From: an uncultured Flavobacteriales bacterium | Lineage (GTDB): Bacteria > Bacteroidota > Bacteroidia > Flavobacteriales > CAJXXR01 | Length of the DNA stretch: 64,000 bases | Direction of reading: 5' to 3' | Assembly: GCA_913063375.1 (NCBI GenBank) | Contig: CAJXXR010000010.1 | Coordinates: 1 to 64,000, forward strand | Shown: positions 7,102 to 17,723 of the stretch, one piece after another | Position numbering within the stretch: position 1 is the first letter of the stretch | How the letters are laid out: each line of letters opens with the position of its first letter | Program-made: the position numbers and the translations under genes | Notes under the pieces: generated by a model | The model's database searches: none | Seen by the model: the letters and a program-made list of their open reading frames with translations, nothing else | Told to the model about the DNA's origin: nothing

Positions 7102-9935
7102 AATTGAAATTTGTAGGTTATTCCCTCCTAGCTTTGGCTATGGGATTGGGGGTAAATGAAGGCTTTAAGAAGTATCAACATACTTTAGAGCTAGAAAGAA
7201 AAGTCACAGCGAAAAAGAAGAAGAAAAAGGGTAGGAAAGATGTTACAGCTTTGGTGCCGGCTAATGGAGATTGGAAATCACAACGTGACTTGATGAGAAG
7301 AGAGCTAGGTAATCCTGAAACAGGAGAAATACCTGAAGGCATTTTTCACAAAGAGCGATTATTCGCACAGGGACTTCCTAAAATGGCTGCTTCTGATGAG
7401 TTAAATTGGATTCATAGAGGTCCTTATAATGTTGGAGGGCGAACACGTGCTGCCGCTTTTGATGTTCTAAATGAAGACAATATTTTGGCTGCTGGTGTAT
7501 CTGGTGGTGTCTGGAAAAGTGCGGATGGAGGAGCCAATTGGCAAAAGAAGACCGCTCCAGAGCAATTACCTTCTGTTACTTCCTTAATTCAAGATAAAAG
7601 AGCAGGAAAGGAGCATATTTGGTACTTAGGATCTGGTGAAGGATATGGTAATTCTGCAAGTGCTGCTGGTGCTTATTATTTCGGAAATGGTTTGTACAAA
7701 TCTGAAGATAATGGAGAAACCTGGAATAGTATAGTTAGTTCTGCTACGAATACACCAACCCTATTTGATGATAATTTCGATATTATTTGGAGAGTGGCTA
7801 CGGACCCATCTATTGATACAGCAGATATTGTTTATGCTGCTACTTATGGAGGTATAAGTAGAAGTGCTGATGGTGGAGATACTTGGACGGTTGTTCTAAA
7901 TGGAGGGAATGCGTATACTTCAGATATTGTTGTAACTGAAACAGGAGTGCATTATGCAGTGCTAAATAGTGATGCATCTGTTAGTCAAAGAGGTGTGTGG
8001 AGATCTGAAGATGGAATTGATTGGACAAACATTACACCTGAAGATTTTCCTGGTGTATATGAACGATTGGTGATTGACTACAAGCGAACAAATGAAAATG
8101 AGGTTTATTTCTTTGGAAATACACCAAATTTTGGAAAACACACTGTAGGTTTCTTTGACAATGATAGTTGGAACAGTCTGTGGAAGTACACCTTTACTGA
8201 AAATGATACTTCAGGAATTCCCCAAGGTACTTGGTCCGATCTTTCAGATAATTTACCAGATGATGGGACTGAATTCGCTGTTCTTTTTACACAAGGAGGA
8301 TATGATTTAACTATACGTGTAAAACCGGATAGTTCAAATACAATATTTATTGGAGGAACCAATCTTTATAGATCCGATGATGGATTTGAAAGTGGTGATA
8401 GTATTACCTTTTGTGGTGGATACGCCCCTGAAAGTATTAATACAGATTGGGATATTTATGCAACGCATCATCCTGATCAACATGAAGTACTATTTCTTCC
8501 ATCGAATCCCGATATAATGATTTCTGCAAATGATGGTGGGATGTTTAAAACGGTTAACAATATGGCTGATTCCATAGTATGGGAAAGCTTAAATAATGGT
8601 TATTATACAACACAGTTATATGGTGTGGGTATAAACTATCACGATACAACAGCTACCATGATAGGAGGGTTCCAGGACAATGGTAACTTTTTTACTACAA
8701 GTTCTGATCCTAATGATGCTTGGAGTATGCCGTATAATGGTGACGGAGGCTTTTCACATATAACAGACGGAGAAGAAATTTTTTATCTGTCTATTCAGAA
8801 TGGTAAAGTGGGTCGGTTTAAATTGGATTCAGATGGAAATATATTAGAGTCTGCCAGAGTAGACCCAGACGGAATCCAAAGTGAGAATAATATTTTTTGG
8901 ATGCATCAATATGTATTGGATCCTAATAATGAGAATGTCATGTTTTACCCAGATGGTAAAAAATTATGGAGAAATACGACAATGAATTCAGTGGTAATGG
9001 ATGGTGAATTTGAAGATCCTTTAGCTACTGGTTGGTCTTTGATGGATGGTGAAATTGAAGCGCCAATTCCTTCTTTGAAAATTAGTGCAACACATGTTAC
9101 CAACCAAAATCCATCGCACAGTGTTTATTTAGCAACTTCTAATAAATGGACCTATCGTGTGGATAATGCAGATTCTGAAAACCCAATATGGGTAGAGCTT
9201 GGTACTGATAATGCAGACAGTGTGAAAATTTTAGGGTCAGGGAATTCTAACTGTATTACAGCCAATCCTGAAAATGGACATGAAGTAATGCTAATTAGAA
9301 CGAACTATGAAAAACGTAGTATCTTCCATTCTATAGATGGTGGTGCTGTATGGTCTGATATTGGTGGTAACTTAGAGGAGTTTACAGATGGATCTGGAAA
9401 TGGACCATCCGTAAGATGGGCTTCTATTATGCCTTTTGATTCAGGTGAGAATATTTATTTTGTTGGAACTAGTGTTGGTTTATATGCAACAGATTTCTTA
9501 AATGATTCATTGACCGTTTGGAAGCAAATAGGCGCAGAGAGTATTGGGAATGTAGTTATTCAACAAGTATTGACTAGAAAGGAAGACGGTTTAATTGTGG
9601 TTGCAACCCATGGAAATGGGATTTTCACATCGCATATCAATAGTATAGATCAAATTCTGGGAGTAGAAGAACTAAGTAATTTAGAAGAGGCCTCTTCATT
9701 GGATATACTTCAGAACCCTGTTCAAAATGTGTTGAAATTTAAATTAAACACGAAGGATGCTTCTGGAGCTATGGCTAGAATTTTCGATAGCCAAGGAAGA
9801 GTAACGAATAGTATGAAGTTAAATGATGGTGACGAAATACATCATTTTGATATTCGTTTACCAATAGGATCTTACGTTTTGGTTGTTGAAAATAAAAACA
9901 CCAGAATGACGGAGAAGTTTGTTGTAAAACATTAA
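7098..9935 (+). CDS. Exported sortilin/BNR-type beta-propeller protein with T9SS sorting domain
   Basis: A 945-residue secreted protein. The N-terminus has a membrane-spanning signal-like segment (FVGYSLLALAMGLGVNEGF) and then a Lys-rich linker (KKKKKKGRK). The body consists of VPS10/BNR propeller units with repeated SxDGGxxW motifs, for example KSADGGANW, RSADGGDTW and HSIDGGAVW. The last roughly 75 residues (LDILQNPVQNVLKFKLNT onward, ending KFVVKH) form a type A T9SS C-terminal sorting domain, so the protein should cross the outer membrane by the type IX route. Related propellers bind glycans or other proteins, but the ligand here is unknown. It is translationally coupled to the lipoprotein upstream. 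Confidence 0.88.
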   Translation: MKLKFVGYSLLALAMGLGVNEGFKKYQHTLELERKVTAKKKKKKGRKDVTALVPANGDWKSQRDLMRRELGNPETGEIPEGIFHKERLFAQGLPKMAASDELNWIHRGPYNVGGRTRAAAFDVLNEDNILAAGVSGGVWKSADGGANWQKKTAPEQLPSVTSLIQDKRAGKEHIWYLGSGEGYGNSASAAGAYYFGNGLYKSEDNGETWNSIVSSATNTPTLFDDNFDIIWRVATDPSIDTADIVYAATYGGISRSADGGDTWTVVLNGGNAYTSDIVVTETGVHYAVLNSDASVSQRGVWRSEDGIDWTNITPEDFPGVYERLVIDYKRTNENEVYFFGNTPNFGKHTVGFFDNDSWNSLWKYTFTENDTSGIPQGTWSDLSDNLPDDGTEFAVLFTQGGYDLTIRVKPDSSNTIFIGGTNLYRSDDGFESGDSITFCGGYAPESINTDWDIYATHHPDQHEVLFLPSNPDIMISANDGGMFKTVNNMADSIVWESLNNGYYTTQLYGVGINYHDTTATMIGGFQDNGNFFTTSSDPNDAWSMPYNGDGGFSHITDGEEIFYLSIQNGKVGRFKLDSDGNILESARVDPDGIQSENNIFWMHQYVLDPNNENVMFYPDGKKLWRNTTMNSVVMDGEFEDPLATGWSLMDGEIEAPIPSLKISATHVTNQNPSHSVYLATSNKWTYRVDNADSENPIWVELGTDNADSVKILGSGNSNCITANPENGHEVMLIRTNYEKRSIFHSIDGGAVWSDIGGNLEEFTDGSGNGPSVRWASIMPFDSGENIYFVGTSVGLYATDFLNDSLTVWKQIGAESIGNVVIQQVLTRKEDGLIVVATHGNGIFTSHINSIDQILGVEELSNLEEASSLDILQNPVQNVLKFKLNTKDASGAMARIFDSQGRVTNSMKLNDGDEIHHFDIRLPIGSYVLVVENKNTRMTEKFVVKH

Positions 9936-9950
9936 TTATCATTAATTTTG
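9922..9950 (+). promoter_or_regulatory. Possible promoter of the LTA-synthase-like gene
   Basis: TTG (9922-9924), an 18-base spacer and TAATTTTG (9943-9950) match the Bacteroidota promoter well. It lies just upstream of the 9965-9991 terminator, so its transcripts would meet that hairpin within about 10-35 bases. Confidence 0.4.
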
Positions 9951-9964
9951 TGATTGTATTAACT

Positions 9965-9991
9965 AAAAAGGAGACCATTGGTCTCCTTTTT
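9965..9991 (+). terminator. Rho-independent terminator after the beta-propeller gene
   Basis: A 12-base perfect stem, AAAAAGGAGACC (9965-9976) and GGTCTCCTTTTT (9980-9991), around a 3-base loop, with the T-run as part of the right arm. Confidence 0.85.
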
Positions 9992-10013
9992 AGTGTTTTG
10001 AAAACTATTATTT

Positions 10014-11966
10014 ATGCGCGATATTAAGCTTCCATCTTACATAAAAACTGTTCTCCAGGTATATGGAATATTCATTCTGTTTTTTACCATTTTCAGATTG
10101 GTACTCGTCGCAAGTGAAGTAGGGAGAAATCCTTCCTTGGAAGAGGTGGATATGAATCTGTTCTTAAGTGCCCTGTGGATGGGATGGCGGTTTGATACTG
10201 TAATAAGTTCTTATATTTTGGCCCTGCCATTAATCTTACTCTTTCTTTTCGATACTTTTCGTAGAAAGGTCTTTGTGCATATTGCTTTTGGAATTATTTA
10301 TCTATTTGGCATTATTAGTTTATTGGTACATGCTTCAGATATTCCATACTTCGGTCAATTTTATACACGTTTTAATACTGCGGCATTTGCTTGGGCAGAT
10401 AGTCCATCATTTGTTGCCAAAATGATCCTTACAGAACCAAAATATTGGGTTTTCATTGCTCTGTTTATTCTGGGATCCTTATTTTTTGTTCGATTGGTGA
10501 CTAAAAGAAAAAGAGCTTTATTCATCCAATTCCAGCAATCCGTTATAAAGAAGAGTACTTGGTTGAAGTTTCTATGGTTACCCATTATGCTGTTTTTGTT
10601 ATTGACGGGTATGAGAGGTAGATTTGCTCAAAAGAGTCCCATAAGAGTTGGAACAGCCTTTTTTTCGAACAATTCATTTATGAATCAATTAGGGTTGAAT
10701 CCTGTATTTACTTTACTAAAAAGTGTAGAGCATGATTTAAAACCAGTCAATAGAAAGATTCATTTTATGGAAAATGAAAAAGCCATTTCCATGGTACAGT
10801 CTAATCTTGAAGGTGCAGGTTCCATTCCAAATAATCCAATTGCAAGATTTCAGGATTCTCAAGAAATGGAGGAAAAAACTAATATTGTTTTAGTCTTAAT
10901 GGAGAGTTTCAGTGCTGAGAAAATGGGTCTTTTTGGCAATGAAAAAGAAATGACACCTCATTTTGATGAAATTGCAAGAAATGGATGGTCTTTTAATAAT
11001 TTTTACTCTGCAGGAATCCATACCTATAATGGTATTTATTCCAGTTTGTTTGGGCATCCGGCTTTATTGAAGCAGCATGCAATGAAAAAAGTGAAGATCC
11101 CTAAAATGTATGGCTTTTCTCAAGTATTGAAAGAGCAGGGGTATTATACCGCCTATTTTACTACACATGATGATCAATTCGATAATGTAGGTGGATTTTT
11201 ATATGAGAATAAGTTTGATATCATTTATTCTGAAAAGGATTATCCAAGTGAAGAGGTCTTAAGTACCCTTGGTGTTCCTGATCATTATTTATATGAGTAC
11301 GGTCTGGATAAAATCGATGGAATCCATGAAATGGGGAAACCATTTTTCACCACCTTTATGACTGGTTCAGATCATCCACCGTATACTATTCCAGAAGGAG
11401 TAGGATTCAGTTCAGATAGAGAGGATGTTGAAGATGAGGTGGTAGAGTATGTGGATTGGGCTATTCAGCGATTTATAGATTCTGCAAAACAGAAACCATG
11501 GTTTGAAAATACGGTATTTGTTTTTGTAGCGGATCATGGACTAAGAGTAGATGATCCATATCTTATGCCCTTGTCGTATCACCATATTCCTTGTGTCATG
11601 TATCAACCATCAAGAATAAAAGAAGGTAAGGTATTTGAATCCTTAGGAGGGCAAATTGACTTACTTCCTACGCTAGCAGAATATATAGGACTTGATTTTA
11701 ATAACTATACATTGGGTGTTAACTTGCTAAAAGAGGAAAGACCATTTATGTATTTTAGTGCAGATTCAAAATATGGTATTGTGAATGATAGCTTATACCT
11801 TATTGTGAATGAAGGAAAGGATTATTTATACAATTATAGAGATCGTAGTACGGTTTCTGTTGCGGAGGATTATCCTGAATTGATTAAAAAAATGAAGGAT
11901 TATTATGCTTCCATGACCCAAGTTAGTCAAATCCTATTGGATCAAGATATGTGTTCTCCAGAATAG
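10014..11966 (+). CDS. LTA synthase-like membrane enzyme (alkaline phosphatase/sulfatase superfamily)
   Basis: A 650-residue inner-membrane protein with about five N-terminal membrane segments (residues 10-200) and an extracytoplasmic sulfatase-fold domain from about 288. Residues expected at the metal centre are visible: Glu297 in VLMESF, the candidate nucleophile Thr337 in GIHTYNGIYSS, and Asp-His in FVADHGLRVDDP. GSDHPPYTIP supplies a further conserved histidine. Relatives transfer phosphoglycerol or phosphoethanolamine to polymers or lipids in the envelope. The exact substrate in Bacteroidota, which lack lipoteichoic acid, is unknown; lipid or glycan head-group modification is the likely role. 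Confidence 0.85.
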   Translation: MRDIKLPSYIKTVLQVYGIFILFFTIFRLVLVASEVGRNPSLEEVDMNLFLSALWMGWRFDTVISSYILALPLILLFLFDTFRRKVFVHIAFGIIYLFGIISLLVHASDIPYFGQFYTRFNTAAFAWADSPSFVAKMILTEPKYWVFIALFILGSLFFVRLVTKRKRALFIQFQQSVIKKSTWLKFLWLPIMLFLLLTGMRGRFAQKSPIRVGTAFFSNNSFMNQLGLNPVFTLLKSVEHDLKPVNRKIHFMENEKAISMVQSNLEGAGSIPNNPIARFQDSQEMEEKTNIVLVLMESFSAEKMGLFGNEKEMTPHFDEIARNGWSFNNFYSAGIHTYNGIYSSLFGHPALLKQHAMKKVKIPKMYGFSQVLKEQGYYTAYFTTHDDQFDNVGGFLYENKFDIIYSEKDYPSEEVLSTLGVPDHYLYEYGLDKIDGIHEMGKPFFTTFMTGSDHPPYTIPEGVGFSSDREDVEDEVVEYVDWAIQRFIDSAKQKPWFENTVFVFVADHGLRVDDPYLMPLSYHHIPCVMYQPSRIKEGKVFESLGGQIDLLPTLAEYIGLDFNNYTLGVNLLKEERPFMYFSADSKYGIVNDSLYLIVNEGKDYLYNYRDRSTVSVAEDYPELIKKMKDYYASMTQVSQILLDQDMCSPE

Positions 11967-12105
11967 TGATTAGGGGAGTTGTGGTATATTCTTAAAGCTT
12001 AGTTGTTTACTGTTTTGATTTTAAGAATAGATAGGAATTATGCCTTGGATAAATAAATCATTATAAAAAGCTGGTAAAAGCATTTAGATAGTCCTTTTTT
12101 ATTTT

Positions 12106-13746
<1,641 letters not shown>

Positions 13747-13749
13747 GTT

Positions 13750-15549
13750 ATGTTAAACCAGAAAAAGACGGATAAAAACGCCTTAATAGGAATGCTAATT
13801 TTAGGATTCCTATTGCTTTTGATGAACCTTAATGCGCCATCAGAGATTGAAGTTGAAAATGAAGAAGCTAAAACAGAGCACGTAAAAAGTGAGGAGTCAA
13901 ATCCTTCTATTGCTCCAGTTACCAGCCTTTCAGATTCTGCTCAATTAGCACTTAATAAAGATAAATTTGGTGCCTTTGCAGGTGCTGCTTCAGTTTCTTT
14001 ATCTGGAAATGGGTATACAACACTTGAAAATGAATTTATTCAAGTAAAGATTGCACATAAAGGGGCCAGAGTAGTTGATGTAATAATGAAGGATTATAAG
14101 AAGTATGACGATGATCAACTTCACTTAATCCATGAAGATTCTTCAAAATTTGATTTAAGTTTTTATTCAAAAGAGCGTAAGTTAAATACAGCAGACTTCA
14201 ATTTTGTAGCTAAAGAAAACGGAAACGATTTAAGCCTTTTTCTAAGTGTTGATGAAGATAGTTATATAGAATATCGCTATGCATTAAATGCAGAAAGCTA
14301 TGAATTGAATTTCAGTATTCATACAGTAGGTATGAATGATTATTTTCAGGTTGGGACTGATATGACCATGGCTTGGTCATTGGATATTCCAAGACAAGAG
14401 AAAAATGAAGATAATGAAAGAAATTTATCAACTGTTTACTATAAGGAAAGTGGTGAAGTAGATAACCTTAGTAAAGTAGGAGACGATAATGAAGTTATTG
14501 AAAAGGTGGAATGGATTGCATTTAAAGATCAATTCTTTTCAACAATTCTAGCGCCAAAATCGGATTTTGCTAAGATTGAAATGACCTCGTCATCTTTAGG
14601 TTCTTCAAAAAATTATATTGAGAAATTATCTGCTGAAACTTCATTTGAAGTAAGTGGAAATGCATCTTATGATTTTAGCTTTTACTATGTTCCAAATAAC
14701 TTTAAAACCTTAAAAAGTTTTAAAAACGACTTCGAATACCTTATTCCATTAGGATGGGGGGTATTTGGTTGGATCAATAGATTCTTTGTAATTGAATTAT
14801 TTGACCTATTAGATGGAATGAACCTAAATTATGGTTTGATCATCTTTATCATGGCCTTGGTTATAAAAATGATTTTATACCCATTCACCAAGAAGTCTTA
14901 TAAGTCGATGGCTGCCATGCGTGTTTTGAAACCGCAATTGGATAAGATTAAAGAGAAGTTTCCAGATGATACAGCGAAGCAGCAATCGGAAACCATGAGT
15001 TTGTATAGTGGAGCTGGTGTAAGTCCTTTAAGTGGGTGTTTACCAATGTTGGCTCAGATGCCAATATTGTTTGCCTTATTTAATTTCTTCCCTGCATCTA
15101 TAGAGTTGAGACAACAAGGATTTTTATGGGCGACTGATCTATCTTCTTATGATTCTATTTTTAATCTACCATTTGAGATACCTTTTTATGGGCAACACAT
15201 CAGTTTATTTGCGCTATTGATGTCTATGTCTTCTTATTTACAAATCTTGTATAATAACCAAAGTTCAGCGGCTACTAATCAGCAAATGCCTCAAATGAAA
15301 TATATGATGTATTTCATGCCAATTATTTTCTTGGGGGTTATGAATAGTTATGCATCTGCATTAAGTTATTACTACTTTATTGCGAATATGATGACTTTCG
15401 CTCAACAGCAATGGATCAGAAGATCTGTAAAGGATGAAGATCTGTTAGAAAAGATTGAAGCAAGACAATCTGATCCAAACAAAAAGAATCGTTTACAACG
15501 TCGTTTGGATGATATGACTAAAATGCAAGAACAAAATAGAAAGAAATAA
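13750..15549 (+). CDS. yidC: Membrane protein insertase YidC
   Basis: Inserts and folds inner-membrane proteins, alone or with Sec. The 599-residue protein has an N-terminal anchor (residues about 10-27), a charged linker, a large periplasmic beta-domain, and the 60KD_IMP core with five membrane segments from about residue 335. The Lys/Arg-rich tail (DPNKKNRLQRRLDDMTKMQEQ) is typical of Bacteroidota YidC. It starts three bases after pyrG, and a strong terminator follows. yidD, which assists YidC, is at 36054 and ftsY, which feeds it, is at 56100. Confidence 0.96.
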   Translation: MLNQKKTDKNALIGMLILGFLLLLMNLNAPSEIEVENEEAKTEHVKSEESNPSIAPVTSLSDSAQLALNKDKFGAFAGAASVSLSGNGYTTLENEFIQVKIAHKGARVVDVIMKDYKKYDDDQLHLIHEDSSKFDLSFYSKERKLNTADFNFVAKENGNDLSLFLSVDEDSYIEYRYALNAESYELNFSIHTVGMNDYFQVGTDMTMAWSLDIPRQEKNEDNERNLSTVYYKESGEVDNLSKVGDDNEVIEKVEWIAFKDQFFSTILAPKSDFAKIEMTSSSLGSSKNYIEKLSAETSFEVSGNASYDFSFYYVPNNFKTLKSFKNDFEYLIPLGWGVFGWINRFFVIELFDLLDGMNLNYGLIIFIMALVIKMILYPFTKKSYKSMAAMRVLKPQLDKIKEKFPDDTAKQQSETMSLYSGAGVSPLSGCLPMLAQMPILFALFNFFPASIELRQQGFLWATDLSSYDSIFNLPFEIPFYGQHISLFALLMSMSSYLQILYNNQSSAATNQQMPQMKYMMYFMPIIFLGVMNSYASALSYYYFIANMMTFAQQQWIRRSVKDEDLLEKIEARQSDPNKKNRLQRRLDDMTKMQEQNRKK

Positions 15550-15573
15550 TTTCTATTTTCAATTTATAATACT

Positions 15574-15608
15574 AAACGCCTTTAAGAGAATCTCTTAAAG
15601 GCGTTTTT
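15574..15608 (+). terminator. Rho-independent terminator of pyrG-yidC
   Basis: A near-continuous 16-base inverted repeat: AAACGCCTTTAAGAGA (15574-15589) and TCTCTTAAAGGCGTTT (15591-15606), followed by T residues. Confidence 0.85.
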
Positions 15609-15701
15609 ATTTTTGACCATTATTAAATGCCTATATTGGCATAGTTTTAGGTTCTATTAGATTAACCATTTCGAATTATAAACTAATCAAAAACAAATAG
15701 C

Positions 15702-16193
15702 ATGCGATCTCTTTTAATACTCTCTATCTGCTTACTTAGCCTTGGGAATATAGCTTGCAAATCAAAAGATAAGGTGAAGCCTCAGGCTGAAAACGTAGAA
15801 AATAAATATCAGCAGGATTGGATTAAATTAACGAGAAGTGGTTGTTTTGGTCCCTGTCCTATATACAATATTACTATTTACGGAAATGGAATAGTGCGTT
15901 ATGAAGGAATCCGTAATACGGATAAAATAGGAATGTTCATTGGTAGAATGGATCCAATGAGATATCAAGAAATTGCCGAGCGAATGGAGGCTATTGGATT
16001 CTTGGAAATGCAAGATGTATATGAAACAAAAGTTTCTGATATGCCAGGATCTACTATCTTAGTCCATTATGGAGGGCTTGAAAAACAGGTGGTTGAAAAT
16101 GGAGATGCACCTACTGAATTGACTAAATTCCAAAATTATTTGGATGGAATTGTTGCTGAGATTTCTGATTGGAAAGAAGTGATGAGAAAGTAG
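15702..16193 (+). CDS. DUF6438-type lipoprotein
   Basis: A 163-residue predicted lipoprotein: signal peptide with lipobox LGNIAC and Cys19 as the lipid site. The mature domain starts with the pattern RSGCFGPCPIYNITIYGNG, which I associate with DUF6438, a Bacteroidota family with a conserved CxxxCPxY motif and a short beta-meander. Its biochemical role is unknown; the two cysteines in the CFGPC motif could form a disulfide in the periplasm. It stands alone between two terminators. Confidence 0.75.
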   Translation: MRSLLILSICLLSLGNIACKSKDKVKPQAENVENKYQQDWIKLTRSGCFGPCPIYNITIYGNGIVRYEGIRNTDKIGMFIGRMDPMRYQEIAERMEAIGFLEMQDVYETKVSDMPGSTILVHYGGLEKQVVENGDAPTELTKFQNYLDGIVAEISDWKEVMRK

Positions 16194-16262
16194 TATTATA
16201 ACAATAGGTTTATATCTTATTGATTGTTACTTAGTTATAGTGCAGTATTCCTTGAAAATCAC

Positions 16263-16270
16263 TAACTTTG
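16263..16270 (+). promoter_or_regulatory. Predicted -7 box for the small membrane protein gene at 16396
   Basis: TAACTTTG is a perfect -7 box. It would give a leader of about 120 bases before the ATG at 16396. That leader contains a GGAG-GGAA-CTCC hairpin and a 7-codon reading frame (ATG at 16361) but no riboswitch I recognise. Confidence 0.4.
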
Positions 16271-16395
16271 GTCCATTGGAGGGAACTCCTAATATACATA
16301 GTATTGTAATTTATAATATAGGATATTGGAATAATCTTCTTGAAGTAATCAAGCAAATAGATGGGTTCCGCAATCTGTAACTAAAATAATTAAAA

Positions 16396-16584
16396 ATGAA
16401 AAAGGTATCTTTAATTTTGGGAATCCTTTTAGGGTTTTACCAAGCCATCGCACAGCCAATGCCAGATGCAGAGCCATCGAATATTCCTTCTACCTCCGTT
16501 GATGGATTAGAGTTTATTGTTTTAGCAATTGTAATGATTTCGCTTATTGGTTACAGTCTATATTTTAGAAGAAAACAAGCCTAA
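16396..16584 (+). CDS. Small exported single-span membrane protein (PID-CTERM-like layout)
   Basis: A 62-residue protein: signal peptide (MKKVSLILGILLGFYQAIAQ), a short Pro/Ser-rich linker (PMPDAEPSNIPSTS), a VDGLEF motif, one membrane segment (IVLAIVMISLIGYSLYF) and a basic end RRKQA. Signal peptide, short motif, hydrophobic segment and basic tail in this order resemble the PID-CTERM proteins of Bacteroidota that are processed by exosortase XrtF. The match is by layout only. The gene is flanked by a plausible promoter and a perfect terminator, which supports it being real despite its size. Confidence 0.6.
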   Translation: MKKVSLILGILLGFYQAIAQPMPDAEPSNIPSTSVDGLEFIVLAIVMISLIGYSLYFRRKQA

Positions 16585-16614
16585 AAAGAATACGTAGGTA
16601 TTTTTGAAAAAAAT

Positions 16615-16648
16615 AAAGGCCCAGTATGGAATTCCATACTGGGCCTTT
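16615..16648. terminator. Bidirectional terminator between the 16396 gene and accA
   Basis: A perfect 34-base palindrome, AAAGGCCCAGTATGGAA (16615-16631) and its exact complement (16632-16648), with T-runs on both strands. It serves the two convergent genes. Confidence 0.85.
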
Positions 16649-16672
16649 TATAATTTTTGGTAACTAGTAACG

Positions 16673-17626
16673 CTATTCGTTAAAGGACCCCATTTTACTA
16701 AACTTATCCATTCTGTTTTCTACAAGTTTCATCTTGTCAGTATGTTCTAGTTCAGCAATGTTTTCTAAGATGGTCTTCTTTACCTGTTCAAAGATAAAAG
16801 GTCTGTCATTATGTGCGCCTCCTAAAGGTTCTGGAATGATACCATCAATCAACTTGTTCTTCAACATGTCTGTAGAAGTAAGTTTAAGTGCTTCTGCTGC
16901 CTTTTCTTTATAATCCCAACTTCTCCATAGGATAGTAGAACAGTTCTCCGGAGAAATAACAGAATACCATGAGTTTTCAAGCATGAGTACCTTGTCTCCA
17001 ACACCTATACCCAAAGCACCACCTGATGCACCTTCACCAATAATGATGCAGATTACAGGGACTTTAAGTTTTACCATTTCAAAAAGGTTCTTTGCAATAG
17101 CCTCTCCTTGTCCACGTTCCTCTGCTTCTAGACCTGGATATGCTCCTGGCGTATCAATAAAAGTAACAACAGGACGATTGAAGCGTTCAGCCATTTTCAT
17201 TAGCCTCAATGCTTTTCTATACCCTTCTGGATTTGCCATACCGAAATTACGATATTGACGCATTTTGGTATTGATACCTTTCTGTTGACCAATAAACATA
17301 ACTGGTTTTCCATCAACAGATCCCCAGCCACCAACCATGGCTTTATCGTCTTTTACAGTTCTATCTCCATGAAGCTCCATAAAATCGCCATCGCTAATAG
17401 CAGCTATATAATCTAAGGTATATGGTCTTTTAGGGTGTCTAGATATCTGGACACGTTGCCATGAACTTAAATTTGAATAAATATCTTTTCTTAGCCCGCT
17501 TAACTTCTTTTCAATGTTATCTACGGTATCTTGAACATCTACCCCAGTGTCATCTCCTAGCTTTTTAGCATCTTCTAACTTAATCTCCAGTTCCTGGATA
17601 GGTTTCTCGAAGTCTAAATACTCCAT
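16673..17626 (-). CDS. accA: Acetyl-CoA carboxylase carboxyltransferase subunit alpha
   Basis: The alpha subunit transfers the carboxyl group from biotin to acetyl-CoA to make malonyl-CoA, the first step of fatty-acid synthesis. The 317-residue protein has the N-terminal helical region ([18 protein letters not shown]), the [19 protein letters not shown] segment and the crotonase-fold core [17 protein letters not shown] that lines the active site. It is a stand-alone gene, as in most Bacteroidota, and is convergent with the small gene on its left. A perfect -7 box lies just upstream (17656-17663). Confidence 0.97.
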   Translation of the reverse strand: MEYLDFEKPIQELEIKLEDAKKLGDDTGVDVQDTVDNIEKKLSGLRKDIYSNLSSWQRVQISRHPKRPYTLDYIAAISDGDFMELHGDRTVKDDKAMVGGWGSVDGKPVMFIGQQKGINTKMRQYRNFGMANPEGYRKALRLMKMAERFNRPVVTFIDTPGAYPGLEAEERGQGEAIAKNLFEMVKLKVPVICIIIGEGASGGALGIGVGDKVLMLENSWYSVISPENCSTILWRSWDYKEKAAEALKLTSTDMLKNKLIDGIIPEPLGGAHNDRPFIFEQVKKTILENIAELEHTDKMKLVENRMDKFSKMGSFNE

Positions 17627-17655
17627 GTATCAATTTTTTAATAGATAGTGAACTA

Positions 17656-17663
17656 CAAATTTA
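17656..17663 (-). promoter_or_regulatory. Predicted -7 box of accA
   Basis: On the minus strand the sequence reads TAAATTTG, a perfect match. It lies 30 bases before the accA start codon; no clear -33 TTG was found. Confidence 0.45.
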
Positions 17664-17723
17664 AATTTTCCTGTATCTTATTTCATACGTTTTATAATTA
17701 CTTTTTTAAATTCGTAAAAAAAA

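Noticed and set aside
16271..16395. Riboswitch in the leader of the small membrane protein gene
   Set aside because: The leader has a small hairpin and a GGGTTCCGC sequence, but no aptamer core that I know fits, and no metabolite gene follows.
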